From JAZLIT01 sp045617525 (GTDB lineage Bacteria > Bacillota > Bacilli > Bacillales_A > Planococcaceae), in contig JAZLIT010000239.1 in assembly GCA_045617525.1 (NCBI GenBank), positions 1-21,560 of the forward strand: 21,560 nucleotides of DNA. The letters run 5' to 3'. How positions within the stretch are numbered: position 1 is the stretch's first letter; each line of letters opens with the position of its first letter. A program made the position numbers and the translations under genes. This document shows, in pieces, positions 7,100 through 13,862 of the stretch. Below the pieces are notes generated by a model. It did no database searches. It was not told where the DNA came from and was given only the letters and a program-made list of their open reading frames with translations.

Positions 7100-7678
7100 T
7101 TATTTTATTTGACCAATTTTCGTCGCAGCTTCTACTTCAACTAAACTTCCTGTTTTCACATCGTAAATATAACCGTAAATCGGAATATATGGAGGTACTA
7201 ATGCGTGGTTACGAATTTTTTCAACGTCCTCCACAACACTACCTGCTAAATCAGAAATCGTTAAGAAATCAATCGACTTCCCTGCATCTGATCCTGGTGT
7301 GGAGCCTGTATCCTTCCACTCACCATCAAATGAAGCAGTATCTAAACTATTTGCCAACAAGTCGCCAATAATTTCATTTGTAAATAGCTCCATACCACAC
7401 TCTGTATGATGGATGACAAACCATTCCTTCGTGCCTAAAAGCTTATATGAAATAACTAAAGAGCGAATCGCATCTTCACTAGCACGACCACCTGCATTAC
7501 GAATGACATGTGCATCACCTTCGCTAAGACCAGCATACTTGGCTGGATCAAGACGCGCGTCCATACATGTTAAAACGGCAAATTGGCGAGCTGGTGGTAA
7601 TGCTAACTCACCCTTCCCACCAAAATTCTCAACATATTTCTTATTTGCTTCAAGGACCTCATTTAATACTTTACTCAT
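7100..7678 (-). CDS. Beta-class carbonic anhydrase
   Basis: This cytoplasmic zinc enzyme interconverts CO2 and bicarbonate, supplying bicarbonate for carboxylases and helping pH balance. The 192-residue protein carries the beta-class signatures: C38-M-D-A-R42 (C38 zinc ligand, D40/R42 catalytic dyad) in VLTCMDARLDP, IRNAGGR at 59-65, and H91-T-E-C94 in HHTECGM supplying the other two ligands. It is somewhat shorter than the plant and E. coli forms, like the small beta-anhydrases of Gram-positive bacteria. The start ATG at 7678 has a weak GGGGGAT ribosome binding site. The TetR gene lies 79 bases upstream on the same strand, so read-through is possible, but no functional link is evident. Confidence 0.93.
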   Translation of the reverse strand: MSKVLNEVLEANKKYVENFGGKGELALPPARQFAVLTCMDARLDPAKYAGLSEGDAHVIRNAGGRASEDAIRSLVISYKLLGTKEWFVIHHTECGMELFTNEIIGDLLANSLDTASFDGEWKDTGSTPGSDAGKSIDFLTISDLAGSVVEDVEKIRNHALVPPYIPIYGYIYDVKTGSLVEVEAATKIGQIK

Positions 7679-7757
7679 TCTAATCCCCCATCCGTATAAT
7701 CCGCACTTAATTACTAGGTTTTAATATACAATAACAATAAATGGAGGTAAATACAAA

Positions 7758-8324
7758 TTAAGCCAATTGTTCGTATGAAAGCGTAAATTTTAATAATAAC
7801 TTATTAAGCTCTTCCGGTGTTTCCTGCATATCACGCCTAATCCATTCAATGACCATCCCAATTATTGCATTCGCTTGATAGCTCGCGTTATATTCTATTT
7901 GTATCTGGTTAACTTCATCTGGCTGATTCAATGACCCCATCAAATAATTACGAATCACTTCATATAATCGATAATAATACATTAGTGGCGTTCTCCGATT
8001 AAATACTATCGCGTAAAACTGATCGAATTTTTTCACATGATGAAATATACGCACCATATGAGGCTGTAGTTTTTCGATTTTAAAATCAGTTATATGATAC
8101 GGCTCATAGTAAGCACGCTGTAAATCTTCCGTAATTTCTTCAAAATACTCCTCAAACAACTCACTTACGTCCTGATAGTGTAAATAAAATGTGCCTCGAT
8201 TTACCTGCGCTTCCTTGCAAAGCTCTGAAATCGATATTTTATCCAAGGACTTTTCTTGCAACAGCACTAGTATTGCCTCGTGCAAACTAGCCTTCGTTTT
8301 AATAATTCGTAAATCTTTTTTCAT
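7758..8324 (-). CDS. TetR/AcrR-family transcriptional regulator
   Basis: This 188-residue DNA-binding regulator has a classic TetR N-terminal helix-turn-helix around residues 25-55 (ISISELCKEAQVNRG, then TFYLHYQDVSELFEEY). An all-helical ligand and dimerisation domain follows; its pattern recalls the TetR_C_8 type seen in DhaS-like regulators. It is transcribed divergently from the short-chain dehydrogenase at 8475 and most likely controls that gene and itself through the TGAACA sites between them. The ATG at 8324 is preferred because AAAGGTG (8331-8337) is 6 bases upstream. The in-frame ATG at 8330 abuts that site, and the one at 8375 has none. The inducer is unknown. Confidence 0.92.
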   Translation of the reverse strand: MKKDLRIIKTKASLHEAILVLLQEKSLDKISISELCKEAQVNRGTFYLHYQDVSELFEEYFEEITEDLQRAYYEPYHITDFKIEKLQPHMVRIFHHVKKFDQFYAIVFNRRTPLMYYYRLYEVIRNYLMGSLNQPDEVNQIQIEYNASYQANAIIGMVIEWIRRDMQETPEELNKLLLKFTLSYEQLA

Positions 8325-8339
8325 TTCCATCACCTTTAA

Positions 8340-8443
8340 TGAACAATTATCACTTTTTTGTTTAGTAATGAACAAAATGACATTATACTGTCGCTTGTTT
8401 ATCCATATTATTTAAATTATAATAATAACTGAACAGATGTTCA
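8340..8443. promoter_or_regulatory. TGAACA operator sites between the tetR and SDR genes
   Basis: The perfect palindrome TGAACA-GA-TGTTCA is at 8430-8443. The same half-site TGAACA recurs at 8340-8345 and 8369-8374, close to the tetR start. The palindrome sits at the predicted transcription start of the SDR gene. Position and symmetry are what a TetR dimer site should show; assignment to this TetR is an inference from proximity. Confidence 0.6.
8395..8423 (+). promoter_or_regulatory. Probable sigma-A promoter of the SDR gene
   Basis: A -35-like TTGTTT (8395-8400) and a perfect -10 TATAAT (8418-8423) are 17 bases apart. Transcription would begin near 8430, directly on the TGAACA palindrome, so a bound repressor would block it. 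Confidence 0.6.
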
Positions 8444-8474
8444 ATAATTACCATTCAACTAGGGGGCATTTTAT

Positions 8475-9233
8475 ATGAAATTACAAGGTAAAGTAGCAAT
8501 CGTAACGGGTGCGGCATCAGGTATGGGTAAAGCAATCGCAGAATTATATGCAAAAGAAGGCGCTAAAGTAGTCGTTTCTGATTACAATTTTGAAGGCGCT
8601 GAAGCAGTAGTTGCTGGAATTAAAGCAGCTGGCGGTGAAGCAATTGCAAATCGTGCGAACGTAGCTGAATTAGCTGACATCGAAGCAATGATCGAAGCAG
8701 CAACATCTACTTTTGGTAAATTAGATATCTTAGTAAACAACGCTGGTATCATGGATGGAATGGAACCAGTAGGCGAAGTTACCGATGAGAAATGGGATCG
8801 CTTATTTGCAGTTAACACAACAGGTGTAATGCGCGCAATGCGTATCGCGACAAACCTATTCTTAGAGCAAGGTCACGGCGTTATCGTAAATAACATTTCT
8901 GCTGGTGGATTAGCTGGTGGTCGTGCAGGTGCTGCTTATGTAGCTTCTAAACACGCTGTAACTGGTTTAACGAAAAACACGGGTTACATGTATGCTCAAT
9001 CTGGTATCCGTTGTAACGGTATTGCTCCAGGTGGCGTAGCGACAAACATCGCTTCTTCAATGACAGGCGTGTCTCAATTCGGTTACGGTCGTCAACAAAC
9101 TGGTAACGGCATTATGCCTCGCATTGGTCAACCAGAAGAAATCGCACAACTTGCATTATTCTTAGGTTCTGATGATTCAAGCTTCATTAATGGACAAGTA
9201 ATTGCTGCTGACGCTGGTTGGACTGCATACTAA
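8475..9233 (+). CDS. NAD-type short-chain dehydrogenase/reductase
   Basis: This 252-residue classical SDR is an NAD(P)-dependent oxidoreductase of the cytoplasm. It has the cofactor motif TGAASGMG (11-18), D36 at the end of the second strand (favouring NAD over NADP), NNAG (88-91), N114, and the catalytic S142, Y155 and K159 in AAYVASK. The C-terminus ends VIAADAGWTAY, as in glucose-1-dehydrogenase-like members. The substrate cannot be read from the sequence. The ribosome binding site AGGGGG lies 9 bases before the ATG. Codon choice is unusually uniform and optimal-looking compared with the neighbours (many GCT, GGT, GTA, AAC), suggesting high expression when induced. Control by the divergent TetR is likely. 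Confidence 0.93.
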   Translation: MKLQGKVAIVTGAASGMGKAIAELYAKEGAKVVVSDYNFEGAEAVVAGIKAAGGEAIANRANVAELADIEAMIEAATSTFGKLDILVNNAGIMDGMEPVGEVTDEKWDRLFAVNTTGVMRAMRIATNLFLEQGHGVIVNNISAGGLAGGRAGAAYVASKHAVTGLTKNTGYMYAQSGIRCNGIAPGGVATNIASSMTGVSQFGYGRQQTGNGIMPRIGQPEEIAQLALFLGSDDSSFINGQVIAADAGWTAY

Positions 9234-9251
9234 AATTTTCGAGATAAATAT

Positions 9252-9289
9252 AACGCCACATTCGCAATTTTTGCGCATGCGGCGTTTTT
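9252..9289 (+). terminator. Terminator of the SDR gene
   Basis: AACGCC (9252-9257) pairs with GGCGTT (9281-9286). Inside, ACAT/ATG and CGCAA/TTGCG pairs continue the stem with two mismatches. A short T-run (9285-9289) follows. Confidence 0.8.
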
Positions 9290-9334
9290 GTATGTTTTGA
9301 TTAGGAAAAGTATAAGCGACAGTTAAAAACTTAA

Positions 9335-10027
9335 CTACCGAGTTGAGCCTGAAAATTCATTCTGTTTTCGATTTAACTCCTTTACCCATTCACTATCATT
9401 CCAAACATTTGGGTTATCAATCGTTTGATTTTCTCCACGCACCAAAAAATCATAGCTATCTTTTCCACCATCATACCAATCAACAATGACTAACTTGCCG
9501 TTTATATTACGTACAAGAAATTCAGTAACTTCACCACGACTACCTACTGTATATTTAATTTCCGCAGGTAATTTTAAATAGAGAAAACCCCCATCTGCGT
9601 CATTAGTATACTCCACTTCCCAAGCGCTGATCTCAATATTTTGTACCTTGTCATTATAATATGCTGAATGCAAATCAAATTGGGATTGAATTTTCTTTTG
9701 CATATACTGTTCAAGGCTTTCGTTATCGATAAATGTATCCAATTCAATATCCTCGCCGTTCCAGACCGCTTTATAATAGTCAGTCAGCGCTTTTACACAC
9801 ATTTCATAAGCCGTATCAGAGTCCTGAAGAGATAGTTCTCCTTCATTTTTAGGTACATACCTAGGAGAATCTTGTAATCCATTCTGTTCCGTGCTTGGCG
9901 TAGTTTCTGTGTTTACGGCATTATTTACCGAGACTACAGGCGTATTTTTTTCGTTATTATCAGTTGTTTCACTACATCCAACCAATACAATTCCAATTAT
10001 GATAAGAGGAATTATTAATCTTGTCAT
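9335..10027 (-). CDS. Lipoprotein, last gene of the ECF sigma cluster
   Basis: This 230-residue surface lipoprotein starts with a signal peptide ending in the lipobox L-V-G-C18, so lipid attachment to C18 is expected. Residues about 19-70 are a low-complexity linker rich in T, N, S and E. The remaining 160 residues form a folded domain with a helical start (AYEMCVKALTDYYKAVW) and several beta strands (FLYLKLPAEIKYTV, KLVIVDWYDGG), suggestive of an NTF2-like fold, though this is inferred by eye only. The ATG at 10027 has GGGAG about 11 bases upstream; an in-frame start at 10048 lies before that site. It follows the small four-TM gene by 51 bases on the same strand and could be a sensor or effector of the envelope system. 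No family is recognised. Confidence 0.8.
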   Translation of the reverse strand: MTRLIIPLIIIGIVLVGCSETTDNNEKNTPVVSVNNAVNTETTPSTEQNGLQDSPRYVPKNEGELSLQDSDTAYEMCVKALTDYYKAVWNGEDIELDTFIDNESLEQYMQKKIQSQFDLHSAYYNDKVQNIEISAWEVEYTNDADGGFLYLKLPAEIKYTVGSRGEVTEFLVRNINGKLVIVDWYDGGKDSYDFLVRGENQTIDNPNVWNDSEWVKELNRKQNEFSGSTR

Positions 10028-10078
10028 AACAGCAGCTCCCTTTTCCAATAAGACGATAATGATACAATAATTAAGCCC

Positions 10079-10468
10079 CTAAGCGGATTGTGATGCCTTT
10101 TTTGATAGTTGAAAAGACTTTATAGCGATAATGATAAACCATGAAATAAGCGTAGGAATAAATGATGTTAAACAGATTAACACAGTTGCAAATGAATATT
10201 CCTTTTGCATAAACATAATGGAAACAGCAACGGGTAACGATATCAATAAAATTGCGATCAAGATTCGCGCTAAATGTCCTTTAATAAATGTGAAAGCAAG
10301 CAATGGAATTAAGAACCCAGTGACAATATAAAGTGTAGGTAAAAACAGACCCATGGCGATCACATCATTGAAGAGTGGAAATTCTGTTGTAAAATCAGGT
10401 GTAAAAACAAACAAAATACGTACACCAATTACAATCGCAAGTATTAGCCCCAACCTTAAATAATTCAT
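10079..10468 (-). CDS. Small four-TM membrane protein of the ECF sigma cluster
   Basis: This 129-residue protein consists almost wholly of four hydrophobic segments (about residues 4-22, 35-60, 65-84 and 92-117) with very short loops and a basic tail (SFQLSKKASQSA). I recognise no family. The ATG at 10468 has AGAAGGGGG about 7 bases upstream, and the upstream gene stops at 10482, 13 bases away, indicating one operon. A longer frame starting at 10528 would begin inside the previous gene and is not supported. Small multi-TM partners next to ECF sigma factors are known, for example in the B. subtilis sigY and sigM operons, but similarity to those is not claimed. Confidence 0.8.
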   Translation of the reverse strand: MNYLRLGLILAIVIGVRILFVFTPDFTTEFPLFNDVIAMGLFLPTLYIVTGFLIPLLAFTFIKGHLARILIAILLISLPVAVSIMFMQKEYSFATVLICLTSFIPTLISWFIIIAIKSFQLSKKASQSA

Positions 10469-10481
10469 GTATTTCCCCCTT

Positions 10482-11309
10482 CTACCATAGTGGTGGATCA
10501 ATCCCCGTATCTTTTTGATACTTTTCAACGTATGGAGAAATCATAAAAATTGAAAAAAATAAAAAGCCAACGACAAATATAGCTATACCCCAAAGTGGAA
10601 GAGGTGTCCATGATGTGAGTGACATTACAGTAATCAAAATTAGCATGACTAAAAAATTAATGTGATTACTACTATTTTTAGGGTCTCGTACCTTTTTCTC
10701 GCCGCAAATCGTACACTGTTTCGCAATCAAAATTTCCTTCACTGTAAATTCCACATCACAGTTGACACAACATGCACGTGTATTATTTTTCGTTAACATG
10801 AATAATAACAATGCAACATCTACAAAAATGAATAAAAGAATAATCCATTCTAGTAATTCCATTGGCCTTGCAGAAATAAATGTTAGCATAGACACGACCA
10901 ATAGAACTATTAATGGCAAAACAATGAGCAACCACGGTTTTTTTTGTTCCATTTGCTGGTGAAAATAACGGAACACTTTATATTGCACTAATCTTCCAGG
11001 CTTACGGCTAATTGCAATAAGCATCATGTAAGCAATCATCACTAAAATTATTCCGCCCACAAATGTGAGAACTAGCTGTAAAGATATTGCCTCATGAGAT
11101 GTAAGTGATTGATTTTCATTTGCCGTAGTCAGCCCATTTTGCTGTTGAGATAAACCAAATAAAAATAGACCTACTACAATAAATAGGGGAAGAATGATTG
11201 GCACAAATGAACGTTCTTGTCGTTTCACTGTAAGTGATTGCTTAAGCTTATTTTTTTGCATAGTCGTCATTTTTATCTGACTGTATTCTTCCTTCCACTT
11301 ATTCGCCAT
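10482..11309 (-). CDS. Six-TM protein with zinc ribbon, putative anti-sigma factor
   Basis: This 275-residue membrane protein is encoded directly after an ECF sigma factor. The first 30 residues (MANKWKEEYSQIKMTTMQK...) are a charged amphipathic helix like the sigma-binding ends of membrane anti-sigma factors. Six hydrophobic segments follow, at about 36-53, 78-100, 126-145, 152-172, 212-230 and 236-256. Between TM4 and TM5 lies C181-V-N-C184 ... C199-T-I-C202, a zinc-ribbon-like knuckle pair. With the N-terminus inside, supported by the basic 101-125 loop, the ribbon is cytoplasmic. The start at 11309 has GGGAGGTG 7 bases upstream and overlaps the sigma gene end by 11 bases, implying coupled translation. 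The anti-sigma role is inferred from position and N-terminus; no known anti-sigma domain is claimed. Confidence 0.75.
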   Translation of the reverse strand: MANKWKEEYSQIKMTTMQKNKLKQSLTVKRQERSFVPIILPLFIVVGLFLFGLSQQQNGLTTANENQSLTSHEAISLQLVLTFVGGIILVMIAYMMLIAISRKPGRLVQYKVFRYFHQQMEQKKPWLLIVLPLIVLLVVSMLTFISARPMELLEWIILLFIFVDVALLLFMLTKNNTRACCVNCDVEFTVKEILIAKQCTICGEKKVRDPKNSSNHINFLVMLILITVMSLTSWTPLPLWGIAIFVVGFLFFSIFMISPYVEKYQKDTGIDPPLW

Positions 11310-11802
11310 GACGTAACACCTCCCAATGTTCATTTTCAAGCTTTGGCTTCAATTGATGCCTTGCTCGTTGCAAGCGTGATTTCACCGTTGATACTGGAAC
11401 ATGTAGCATGTCCGATATTTCATTAATTGAAAAATCTTCATAGTAATGTAGCAAAATTGCTTCGCGATATTTAATAGGTAACGTTAAAATAACCCCTAAA
11501 ATTAGCCCGCGCTCCTCGTTTACAAGTGCTTCCGCTTCAGCCGGTCTGTCGCTACGTGTAATTTTTTCGACTAGCAGCGCTTTTTTATTTTTCCAGCTTC
11601 TTAAATAGTCAGTACTTCGATTAATCGTCATTTTTGTTAAATAGGTTTTTACTTGTGCACGCGCTTCGAATTGATTGCTTTTGTGAAATTTATAAAAGAC
11701 ATCTTGCACGACTTCTTCCGCCGCATTTCGGTCCCTTGTATACACGAATGCGACGCGGTATAACGTATCGCTATATGTATCAATTAACTGTTCAATTTCC
11801 AT
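11299..11802 (-). CDS. ECF-family RNA polymerase sigma factor
   Basis: This 167-residue alternative sigma factor of the extracytoplasmic function class directs RNA polymerase to a small stress or envelope regulon. Region 2 is visible at about residues 8-70, with the core-binding YTRDRNAAEEVVQDVFYKFH block. Region 4 is at about 108-155, with LPIKYREAILLHYYEDFS and the helix-turn-helix INEISDMLHVPVSTVKSRLQ. A short variable linker lies between them, as usual for ECF proteins. Two tandem ATG codons (11805 and 11802) follow GGGAGG (11811-11816); the second has the better spacing, and the first would add one residue. It is the first gene of a four-gene minus-strand cluster. The group within the ECF classification cannot be given by eye. 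Confidence 0.92.
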   Translation of the reverse strand: MEIEQLIDTYSDTLYRVAFVYTRDRNAAEEVVQDVFYKFHKSNQFEARAQVKTYLTKMTINRSTDYLRSWKNKKALLVEKITRSDRPAEAEALVNEERGLILGVILTLPIKYREAILLHYYEDFSINEISDMLHVPVSTVKSRLQRARHQLKPKLENEHWEVLRHGE

Positions 11803-11825
11803 CATTTCGCCTCCCTGTATATATT

Positions 11826-11861
11826 TAGACGGATTTTTATATGTTGTGGACGCATTTTTAT
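11826..11861 (-). promoter_or_regulatory. Tandem CGTC-containing repeat in front of the ECF sigma gene
   Basis: Two 15-bp direct repeats, TAGACGGATTTTTAT (11826-11840) and TGGACGCATTTTTAT (11847-11861), match at 13 of 15 positions and start exactly 21 bases apart, two helical turns. On the minus strand each contains CGTC, the typical ECF -10 core. The nearer one would place the transcript start near 11820, giving a leader of about 18 bases. No AAC-type -35 stands at the expected 16-17 bases, so these could instead be a tandem regulator site. Confidence 0.4.
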
Positions 11862-11900
11862 TGAAATATTTTTATATTCTGTCTATTATATCGAAATAAA

Positions 11901-11938
11901 AACAGCTACACCTTTATTTATAAAGGTTTGTAGCTGTT
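11901..11938 (-). terminator. Terminator of the Cache-type chemoreceptor gene
   Basis: AACAGCTACA (11901-11910) pairs with TGTAGCTGTT (11929-11938). Inside, CCTTTAT (11911-11917) pairs with ATAAAGG (11920-11926), with a 2-base bulge. On the minus strand a TTTTTATTT tail follows, correct for the gene ending at 11951. Confidence 0.88.
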
Positions 11939-11950
11939 AAACACACTCAA

Positions 11951-13678
11951 TTAAATTTCAAATTTATCAATTGTCTGCTGTAATCTTTGCGAGAGTCGAT
12001 TTAATTCTTGAGAAATCGTTACAACTTGTATCACAATCTCTTCCTGCACCTCAATTTGAGCCTGGGCTTCGGATGATAGTGTAGCTGTCCCTTTTGATAG
12101 GTCCACAAACTCACTAAACGATGCCGACACTTCCTCAGAATGCGCTGATTGCTCATCGGTTGTATTCGAAATATCCTGCATATTGACCGTAACAGCCTCA
12201 ACTGAAGATACGATTTGATTAAATACGCTACCTAGTTTCACTACAGTCTGTGTGCCTAAATCCACTTGTTTCGTGCTATCTTGCATTTGCTCAATTGCTT
12301 CCTCTAATACGGATTTAAATGTCACTAATTTAACCCGAATTAGCTGAGATGATTGATTCGATTCTTCGGCAAGCTTTCTTACTTCCTGCGAAACAACTGC
12401 AAAGCCTTTACCATGCTCTCCTGCACGTGCCGCTTCAATCGCTGCATTTAATGCAAGTAAATTCGTTTGCTCGGCTACGCCTGAAATTAAATCGGCCATT
12501 TTATTAATCTCAGCGATTTGAGACCCTAATTGCTGAATTACTTGTTCCGACTGTAGCACGGAATCATGAATTGTTTCGATTTGCCCGACAAGATTTGACA
12601 TCTCGTTTGACCCGATTTGAACTTGATTCATCGCTACTACCGTATGATCATTGACAAGTGACGATGATTCCGCAATTCCTTGCATATCTTTCGCAGCACT
12701 ATCAATTGCTTCGAATGTATCTTCACTCAATGATAATTGGGTATAAGTTGCATTTTTCACTTCTTTTACAACAGATGATATTTGAGCATTTGAGCTATTC
12801 ATTATGCCCATATTTTGCTGCATTGTTTGAGACATGGATGTTAACTCATTCATCAATGCTGTAATTTCTGCAATCATTTCTATATTTTTATCAGTCATTT
12901 TTTGGAACGATTCTGCAACAGTTTGAATTTCATCCTGCCCTTTTGTTTGAATTGTACTAGCAATAGCCTTAGCTTCTTTTAAGTTACCATCGGCCATTAC
13001 GTTTGCAGCCAAGCTAATTTTTTCTAATGGTTTTAATTTTGTTCGGATAAATAGTGTTAATAGGACGATGATTATTACAATCATCAGTAAATTCATTGTA
13101 ATTGATTTTTTGAATTCGGATTTAATGACAACATCCGTAATCGCACCAACATTACTCGCATCAATATCAACGCCCAATATGCCAATTACTTCTCCGTCTT
13201 TAACTATCGGTGCAAAAGCAGACAGATAATTTCCGTATTCCTCATCTACAATCACTTCAGAGCTTGATGTACCGGCCGCCAATACAGGTAATACTTCTTC
13301 AACGTCACCTGTAGCTACTTCCATTATGTCAGATGCATCTTCTGAACCTTTAGGCTGACCATCAATCATTATGTATTCTAAATCATCTTCAACTTTCATC
13401 GTATATACATACAGTGCACCTGTTTTTTCACGAAAATCATCAAGTGAATCCCGTAATTCCCAATATAAAGTACCTTCTACTGGGTTTTCTAAAAATGCCG
13501 AATAGGTATCTCCATCAATTTGCTCAGCAATATTCGCTGCGATATCTATACTGAAATTTCGTATTGCTAGCTCTACTGACTGTTTAGAACTCATATACAT
13601 CATGACTGAATTACCAACTAAAATGCAAATCATTCCAATGACTAATCCAAGGGCAATTTTACTACTAAGCTTTTTCAT
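11951..13678 (-). CDS. Methyl-accepting chemotaxis protein with Cache-type sensor
   Basis: This 575-residue transmembrane chemoreceptor senses an extracellular ligand and controls CheA through a cytoplasmic coiled coil. TM1 is at about 9-28 and TM2 at about 195-211. The outer domain of about 165 residues contains YLSAFAPIVKDGEVIGILGV near 151-170, the strand pattern of Cache/PDC sensors. A HAMP linker follows at about 212-265, then the long signalling helices with the conserved hairpin tip EQTNLLALNAAIEAARAGEH and GKGFAVVSQEVRKLAEE. Length and order are normal and no truncation is seen. The ribosome binding site AGAAGGAG lies 7 bases before the ATG. It is a single gene with its own terminator; no che or flagellar genes are nearby. 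The ligand is unknown; Cache domains often bind amino or organic acids. Confidence 0.93.
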   Translation of the reverse strand: MKKLSSKIALGLVIGMICILVGNSVMMYMSSKQSVELAIRNFSIDIAANIAEQIDGDTYSAFLENPVEGTLYWELRDSLDDFREKTGALYVYTMKVEDDLEYIMIDGQPKGSEDASDIMEVATGDVEEVLPVLAAGTSSSEVIVDEEYGNYLSAFAPIVKDGEVIGILGVDIDASNVGAITDVVIKSEFKKSITMNLLMIVIIIVLLTLFIRTKLKPLEKISLAANVMADGNLKEAKAIASTIQTKGQDEIQTVAESFQKMTDKNIEMIAEITALMNELTSMSQTMQQNMGIMNSSNAQISSVVKEVKNATYTQLSLSEDTFEAIDSAAKDMQGIAESSSLVNDHTVVAMNQVQIGSNEMSNLVGQIETIHDSVLQSEQVIQQLGSQIAEINKMADLISGVAEQTNLLALNAAIEAARAGEHGKGFAVVSQEVRKLAEESNQSSQLIRVKLVTFKSVLEEAIEQMQDSTKQVDLGTQTVVKLGSVFNQIVSSVEAVTVNMQDISNTTDEQSAHSEEVSASFSEFVDLSKGTATLSSEAQAQIEVQEEIVIQVVTISQELNRLSQRLQQTIDKFEI

Positions 13679-13804
13679 AGTATTCTCCTTCTATAGTGTT
13701 TTTGTTATTTCAATATAAGTAAATCCTATCGTATCATAAAACTGTAAAAATATTACGGCTTTTTTTAGAAGTTATTGCATCATCTTCTATTTCTTTTAAA
13801 TCAC

Positions 13805-13850
13805 AAAAAAGCATGTGCTAGGCTTGAGTTATACCCATCCTAACACATGC
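13805..13850 (-). terminator. Terminator of the HD/ABC-F/cvfC operon
   Basis: GCATGTG (13811-13817) pairs with CACATGC (13844-13850), continued inside by TAGG/CCTA after one mismatch. On the minus strand TTTTTT follows (plus-strand A-run 13805-13810). It begins 13 bases past the cvfC stop codon. Confidence 0.88.
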
Positions 13851-13862
13851 ATATCAATTATT

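Noticed and set aside
10469..10528. N-terminal extension of the four-TM protein
   Set aside because: It would begin inside the preceding gene, lacks a ribosome binding site, and is charged sequence unlike the rest. The ATG at 10468 is well placed.
11840..11870. Complete ECF promoter with an AAC-type -35
   Set aside because: CGTC cores exist, but the only CAAC is 11 bases from the nearer core, too close for a functional -35.
13679..13800. Sigma-D (flagellar) promoter before the Cache chemoreceptor
   Set aside because: A GCCGTAAT sequence resembles the GCCGATAA -10 only in part, and no TAAA stands at about 15 bases upstream.
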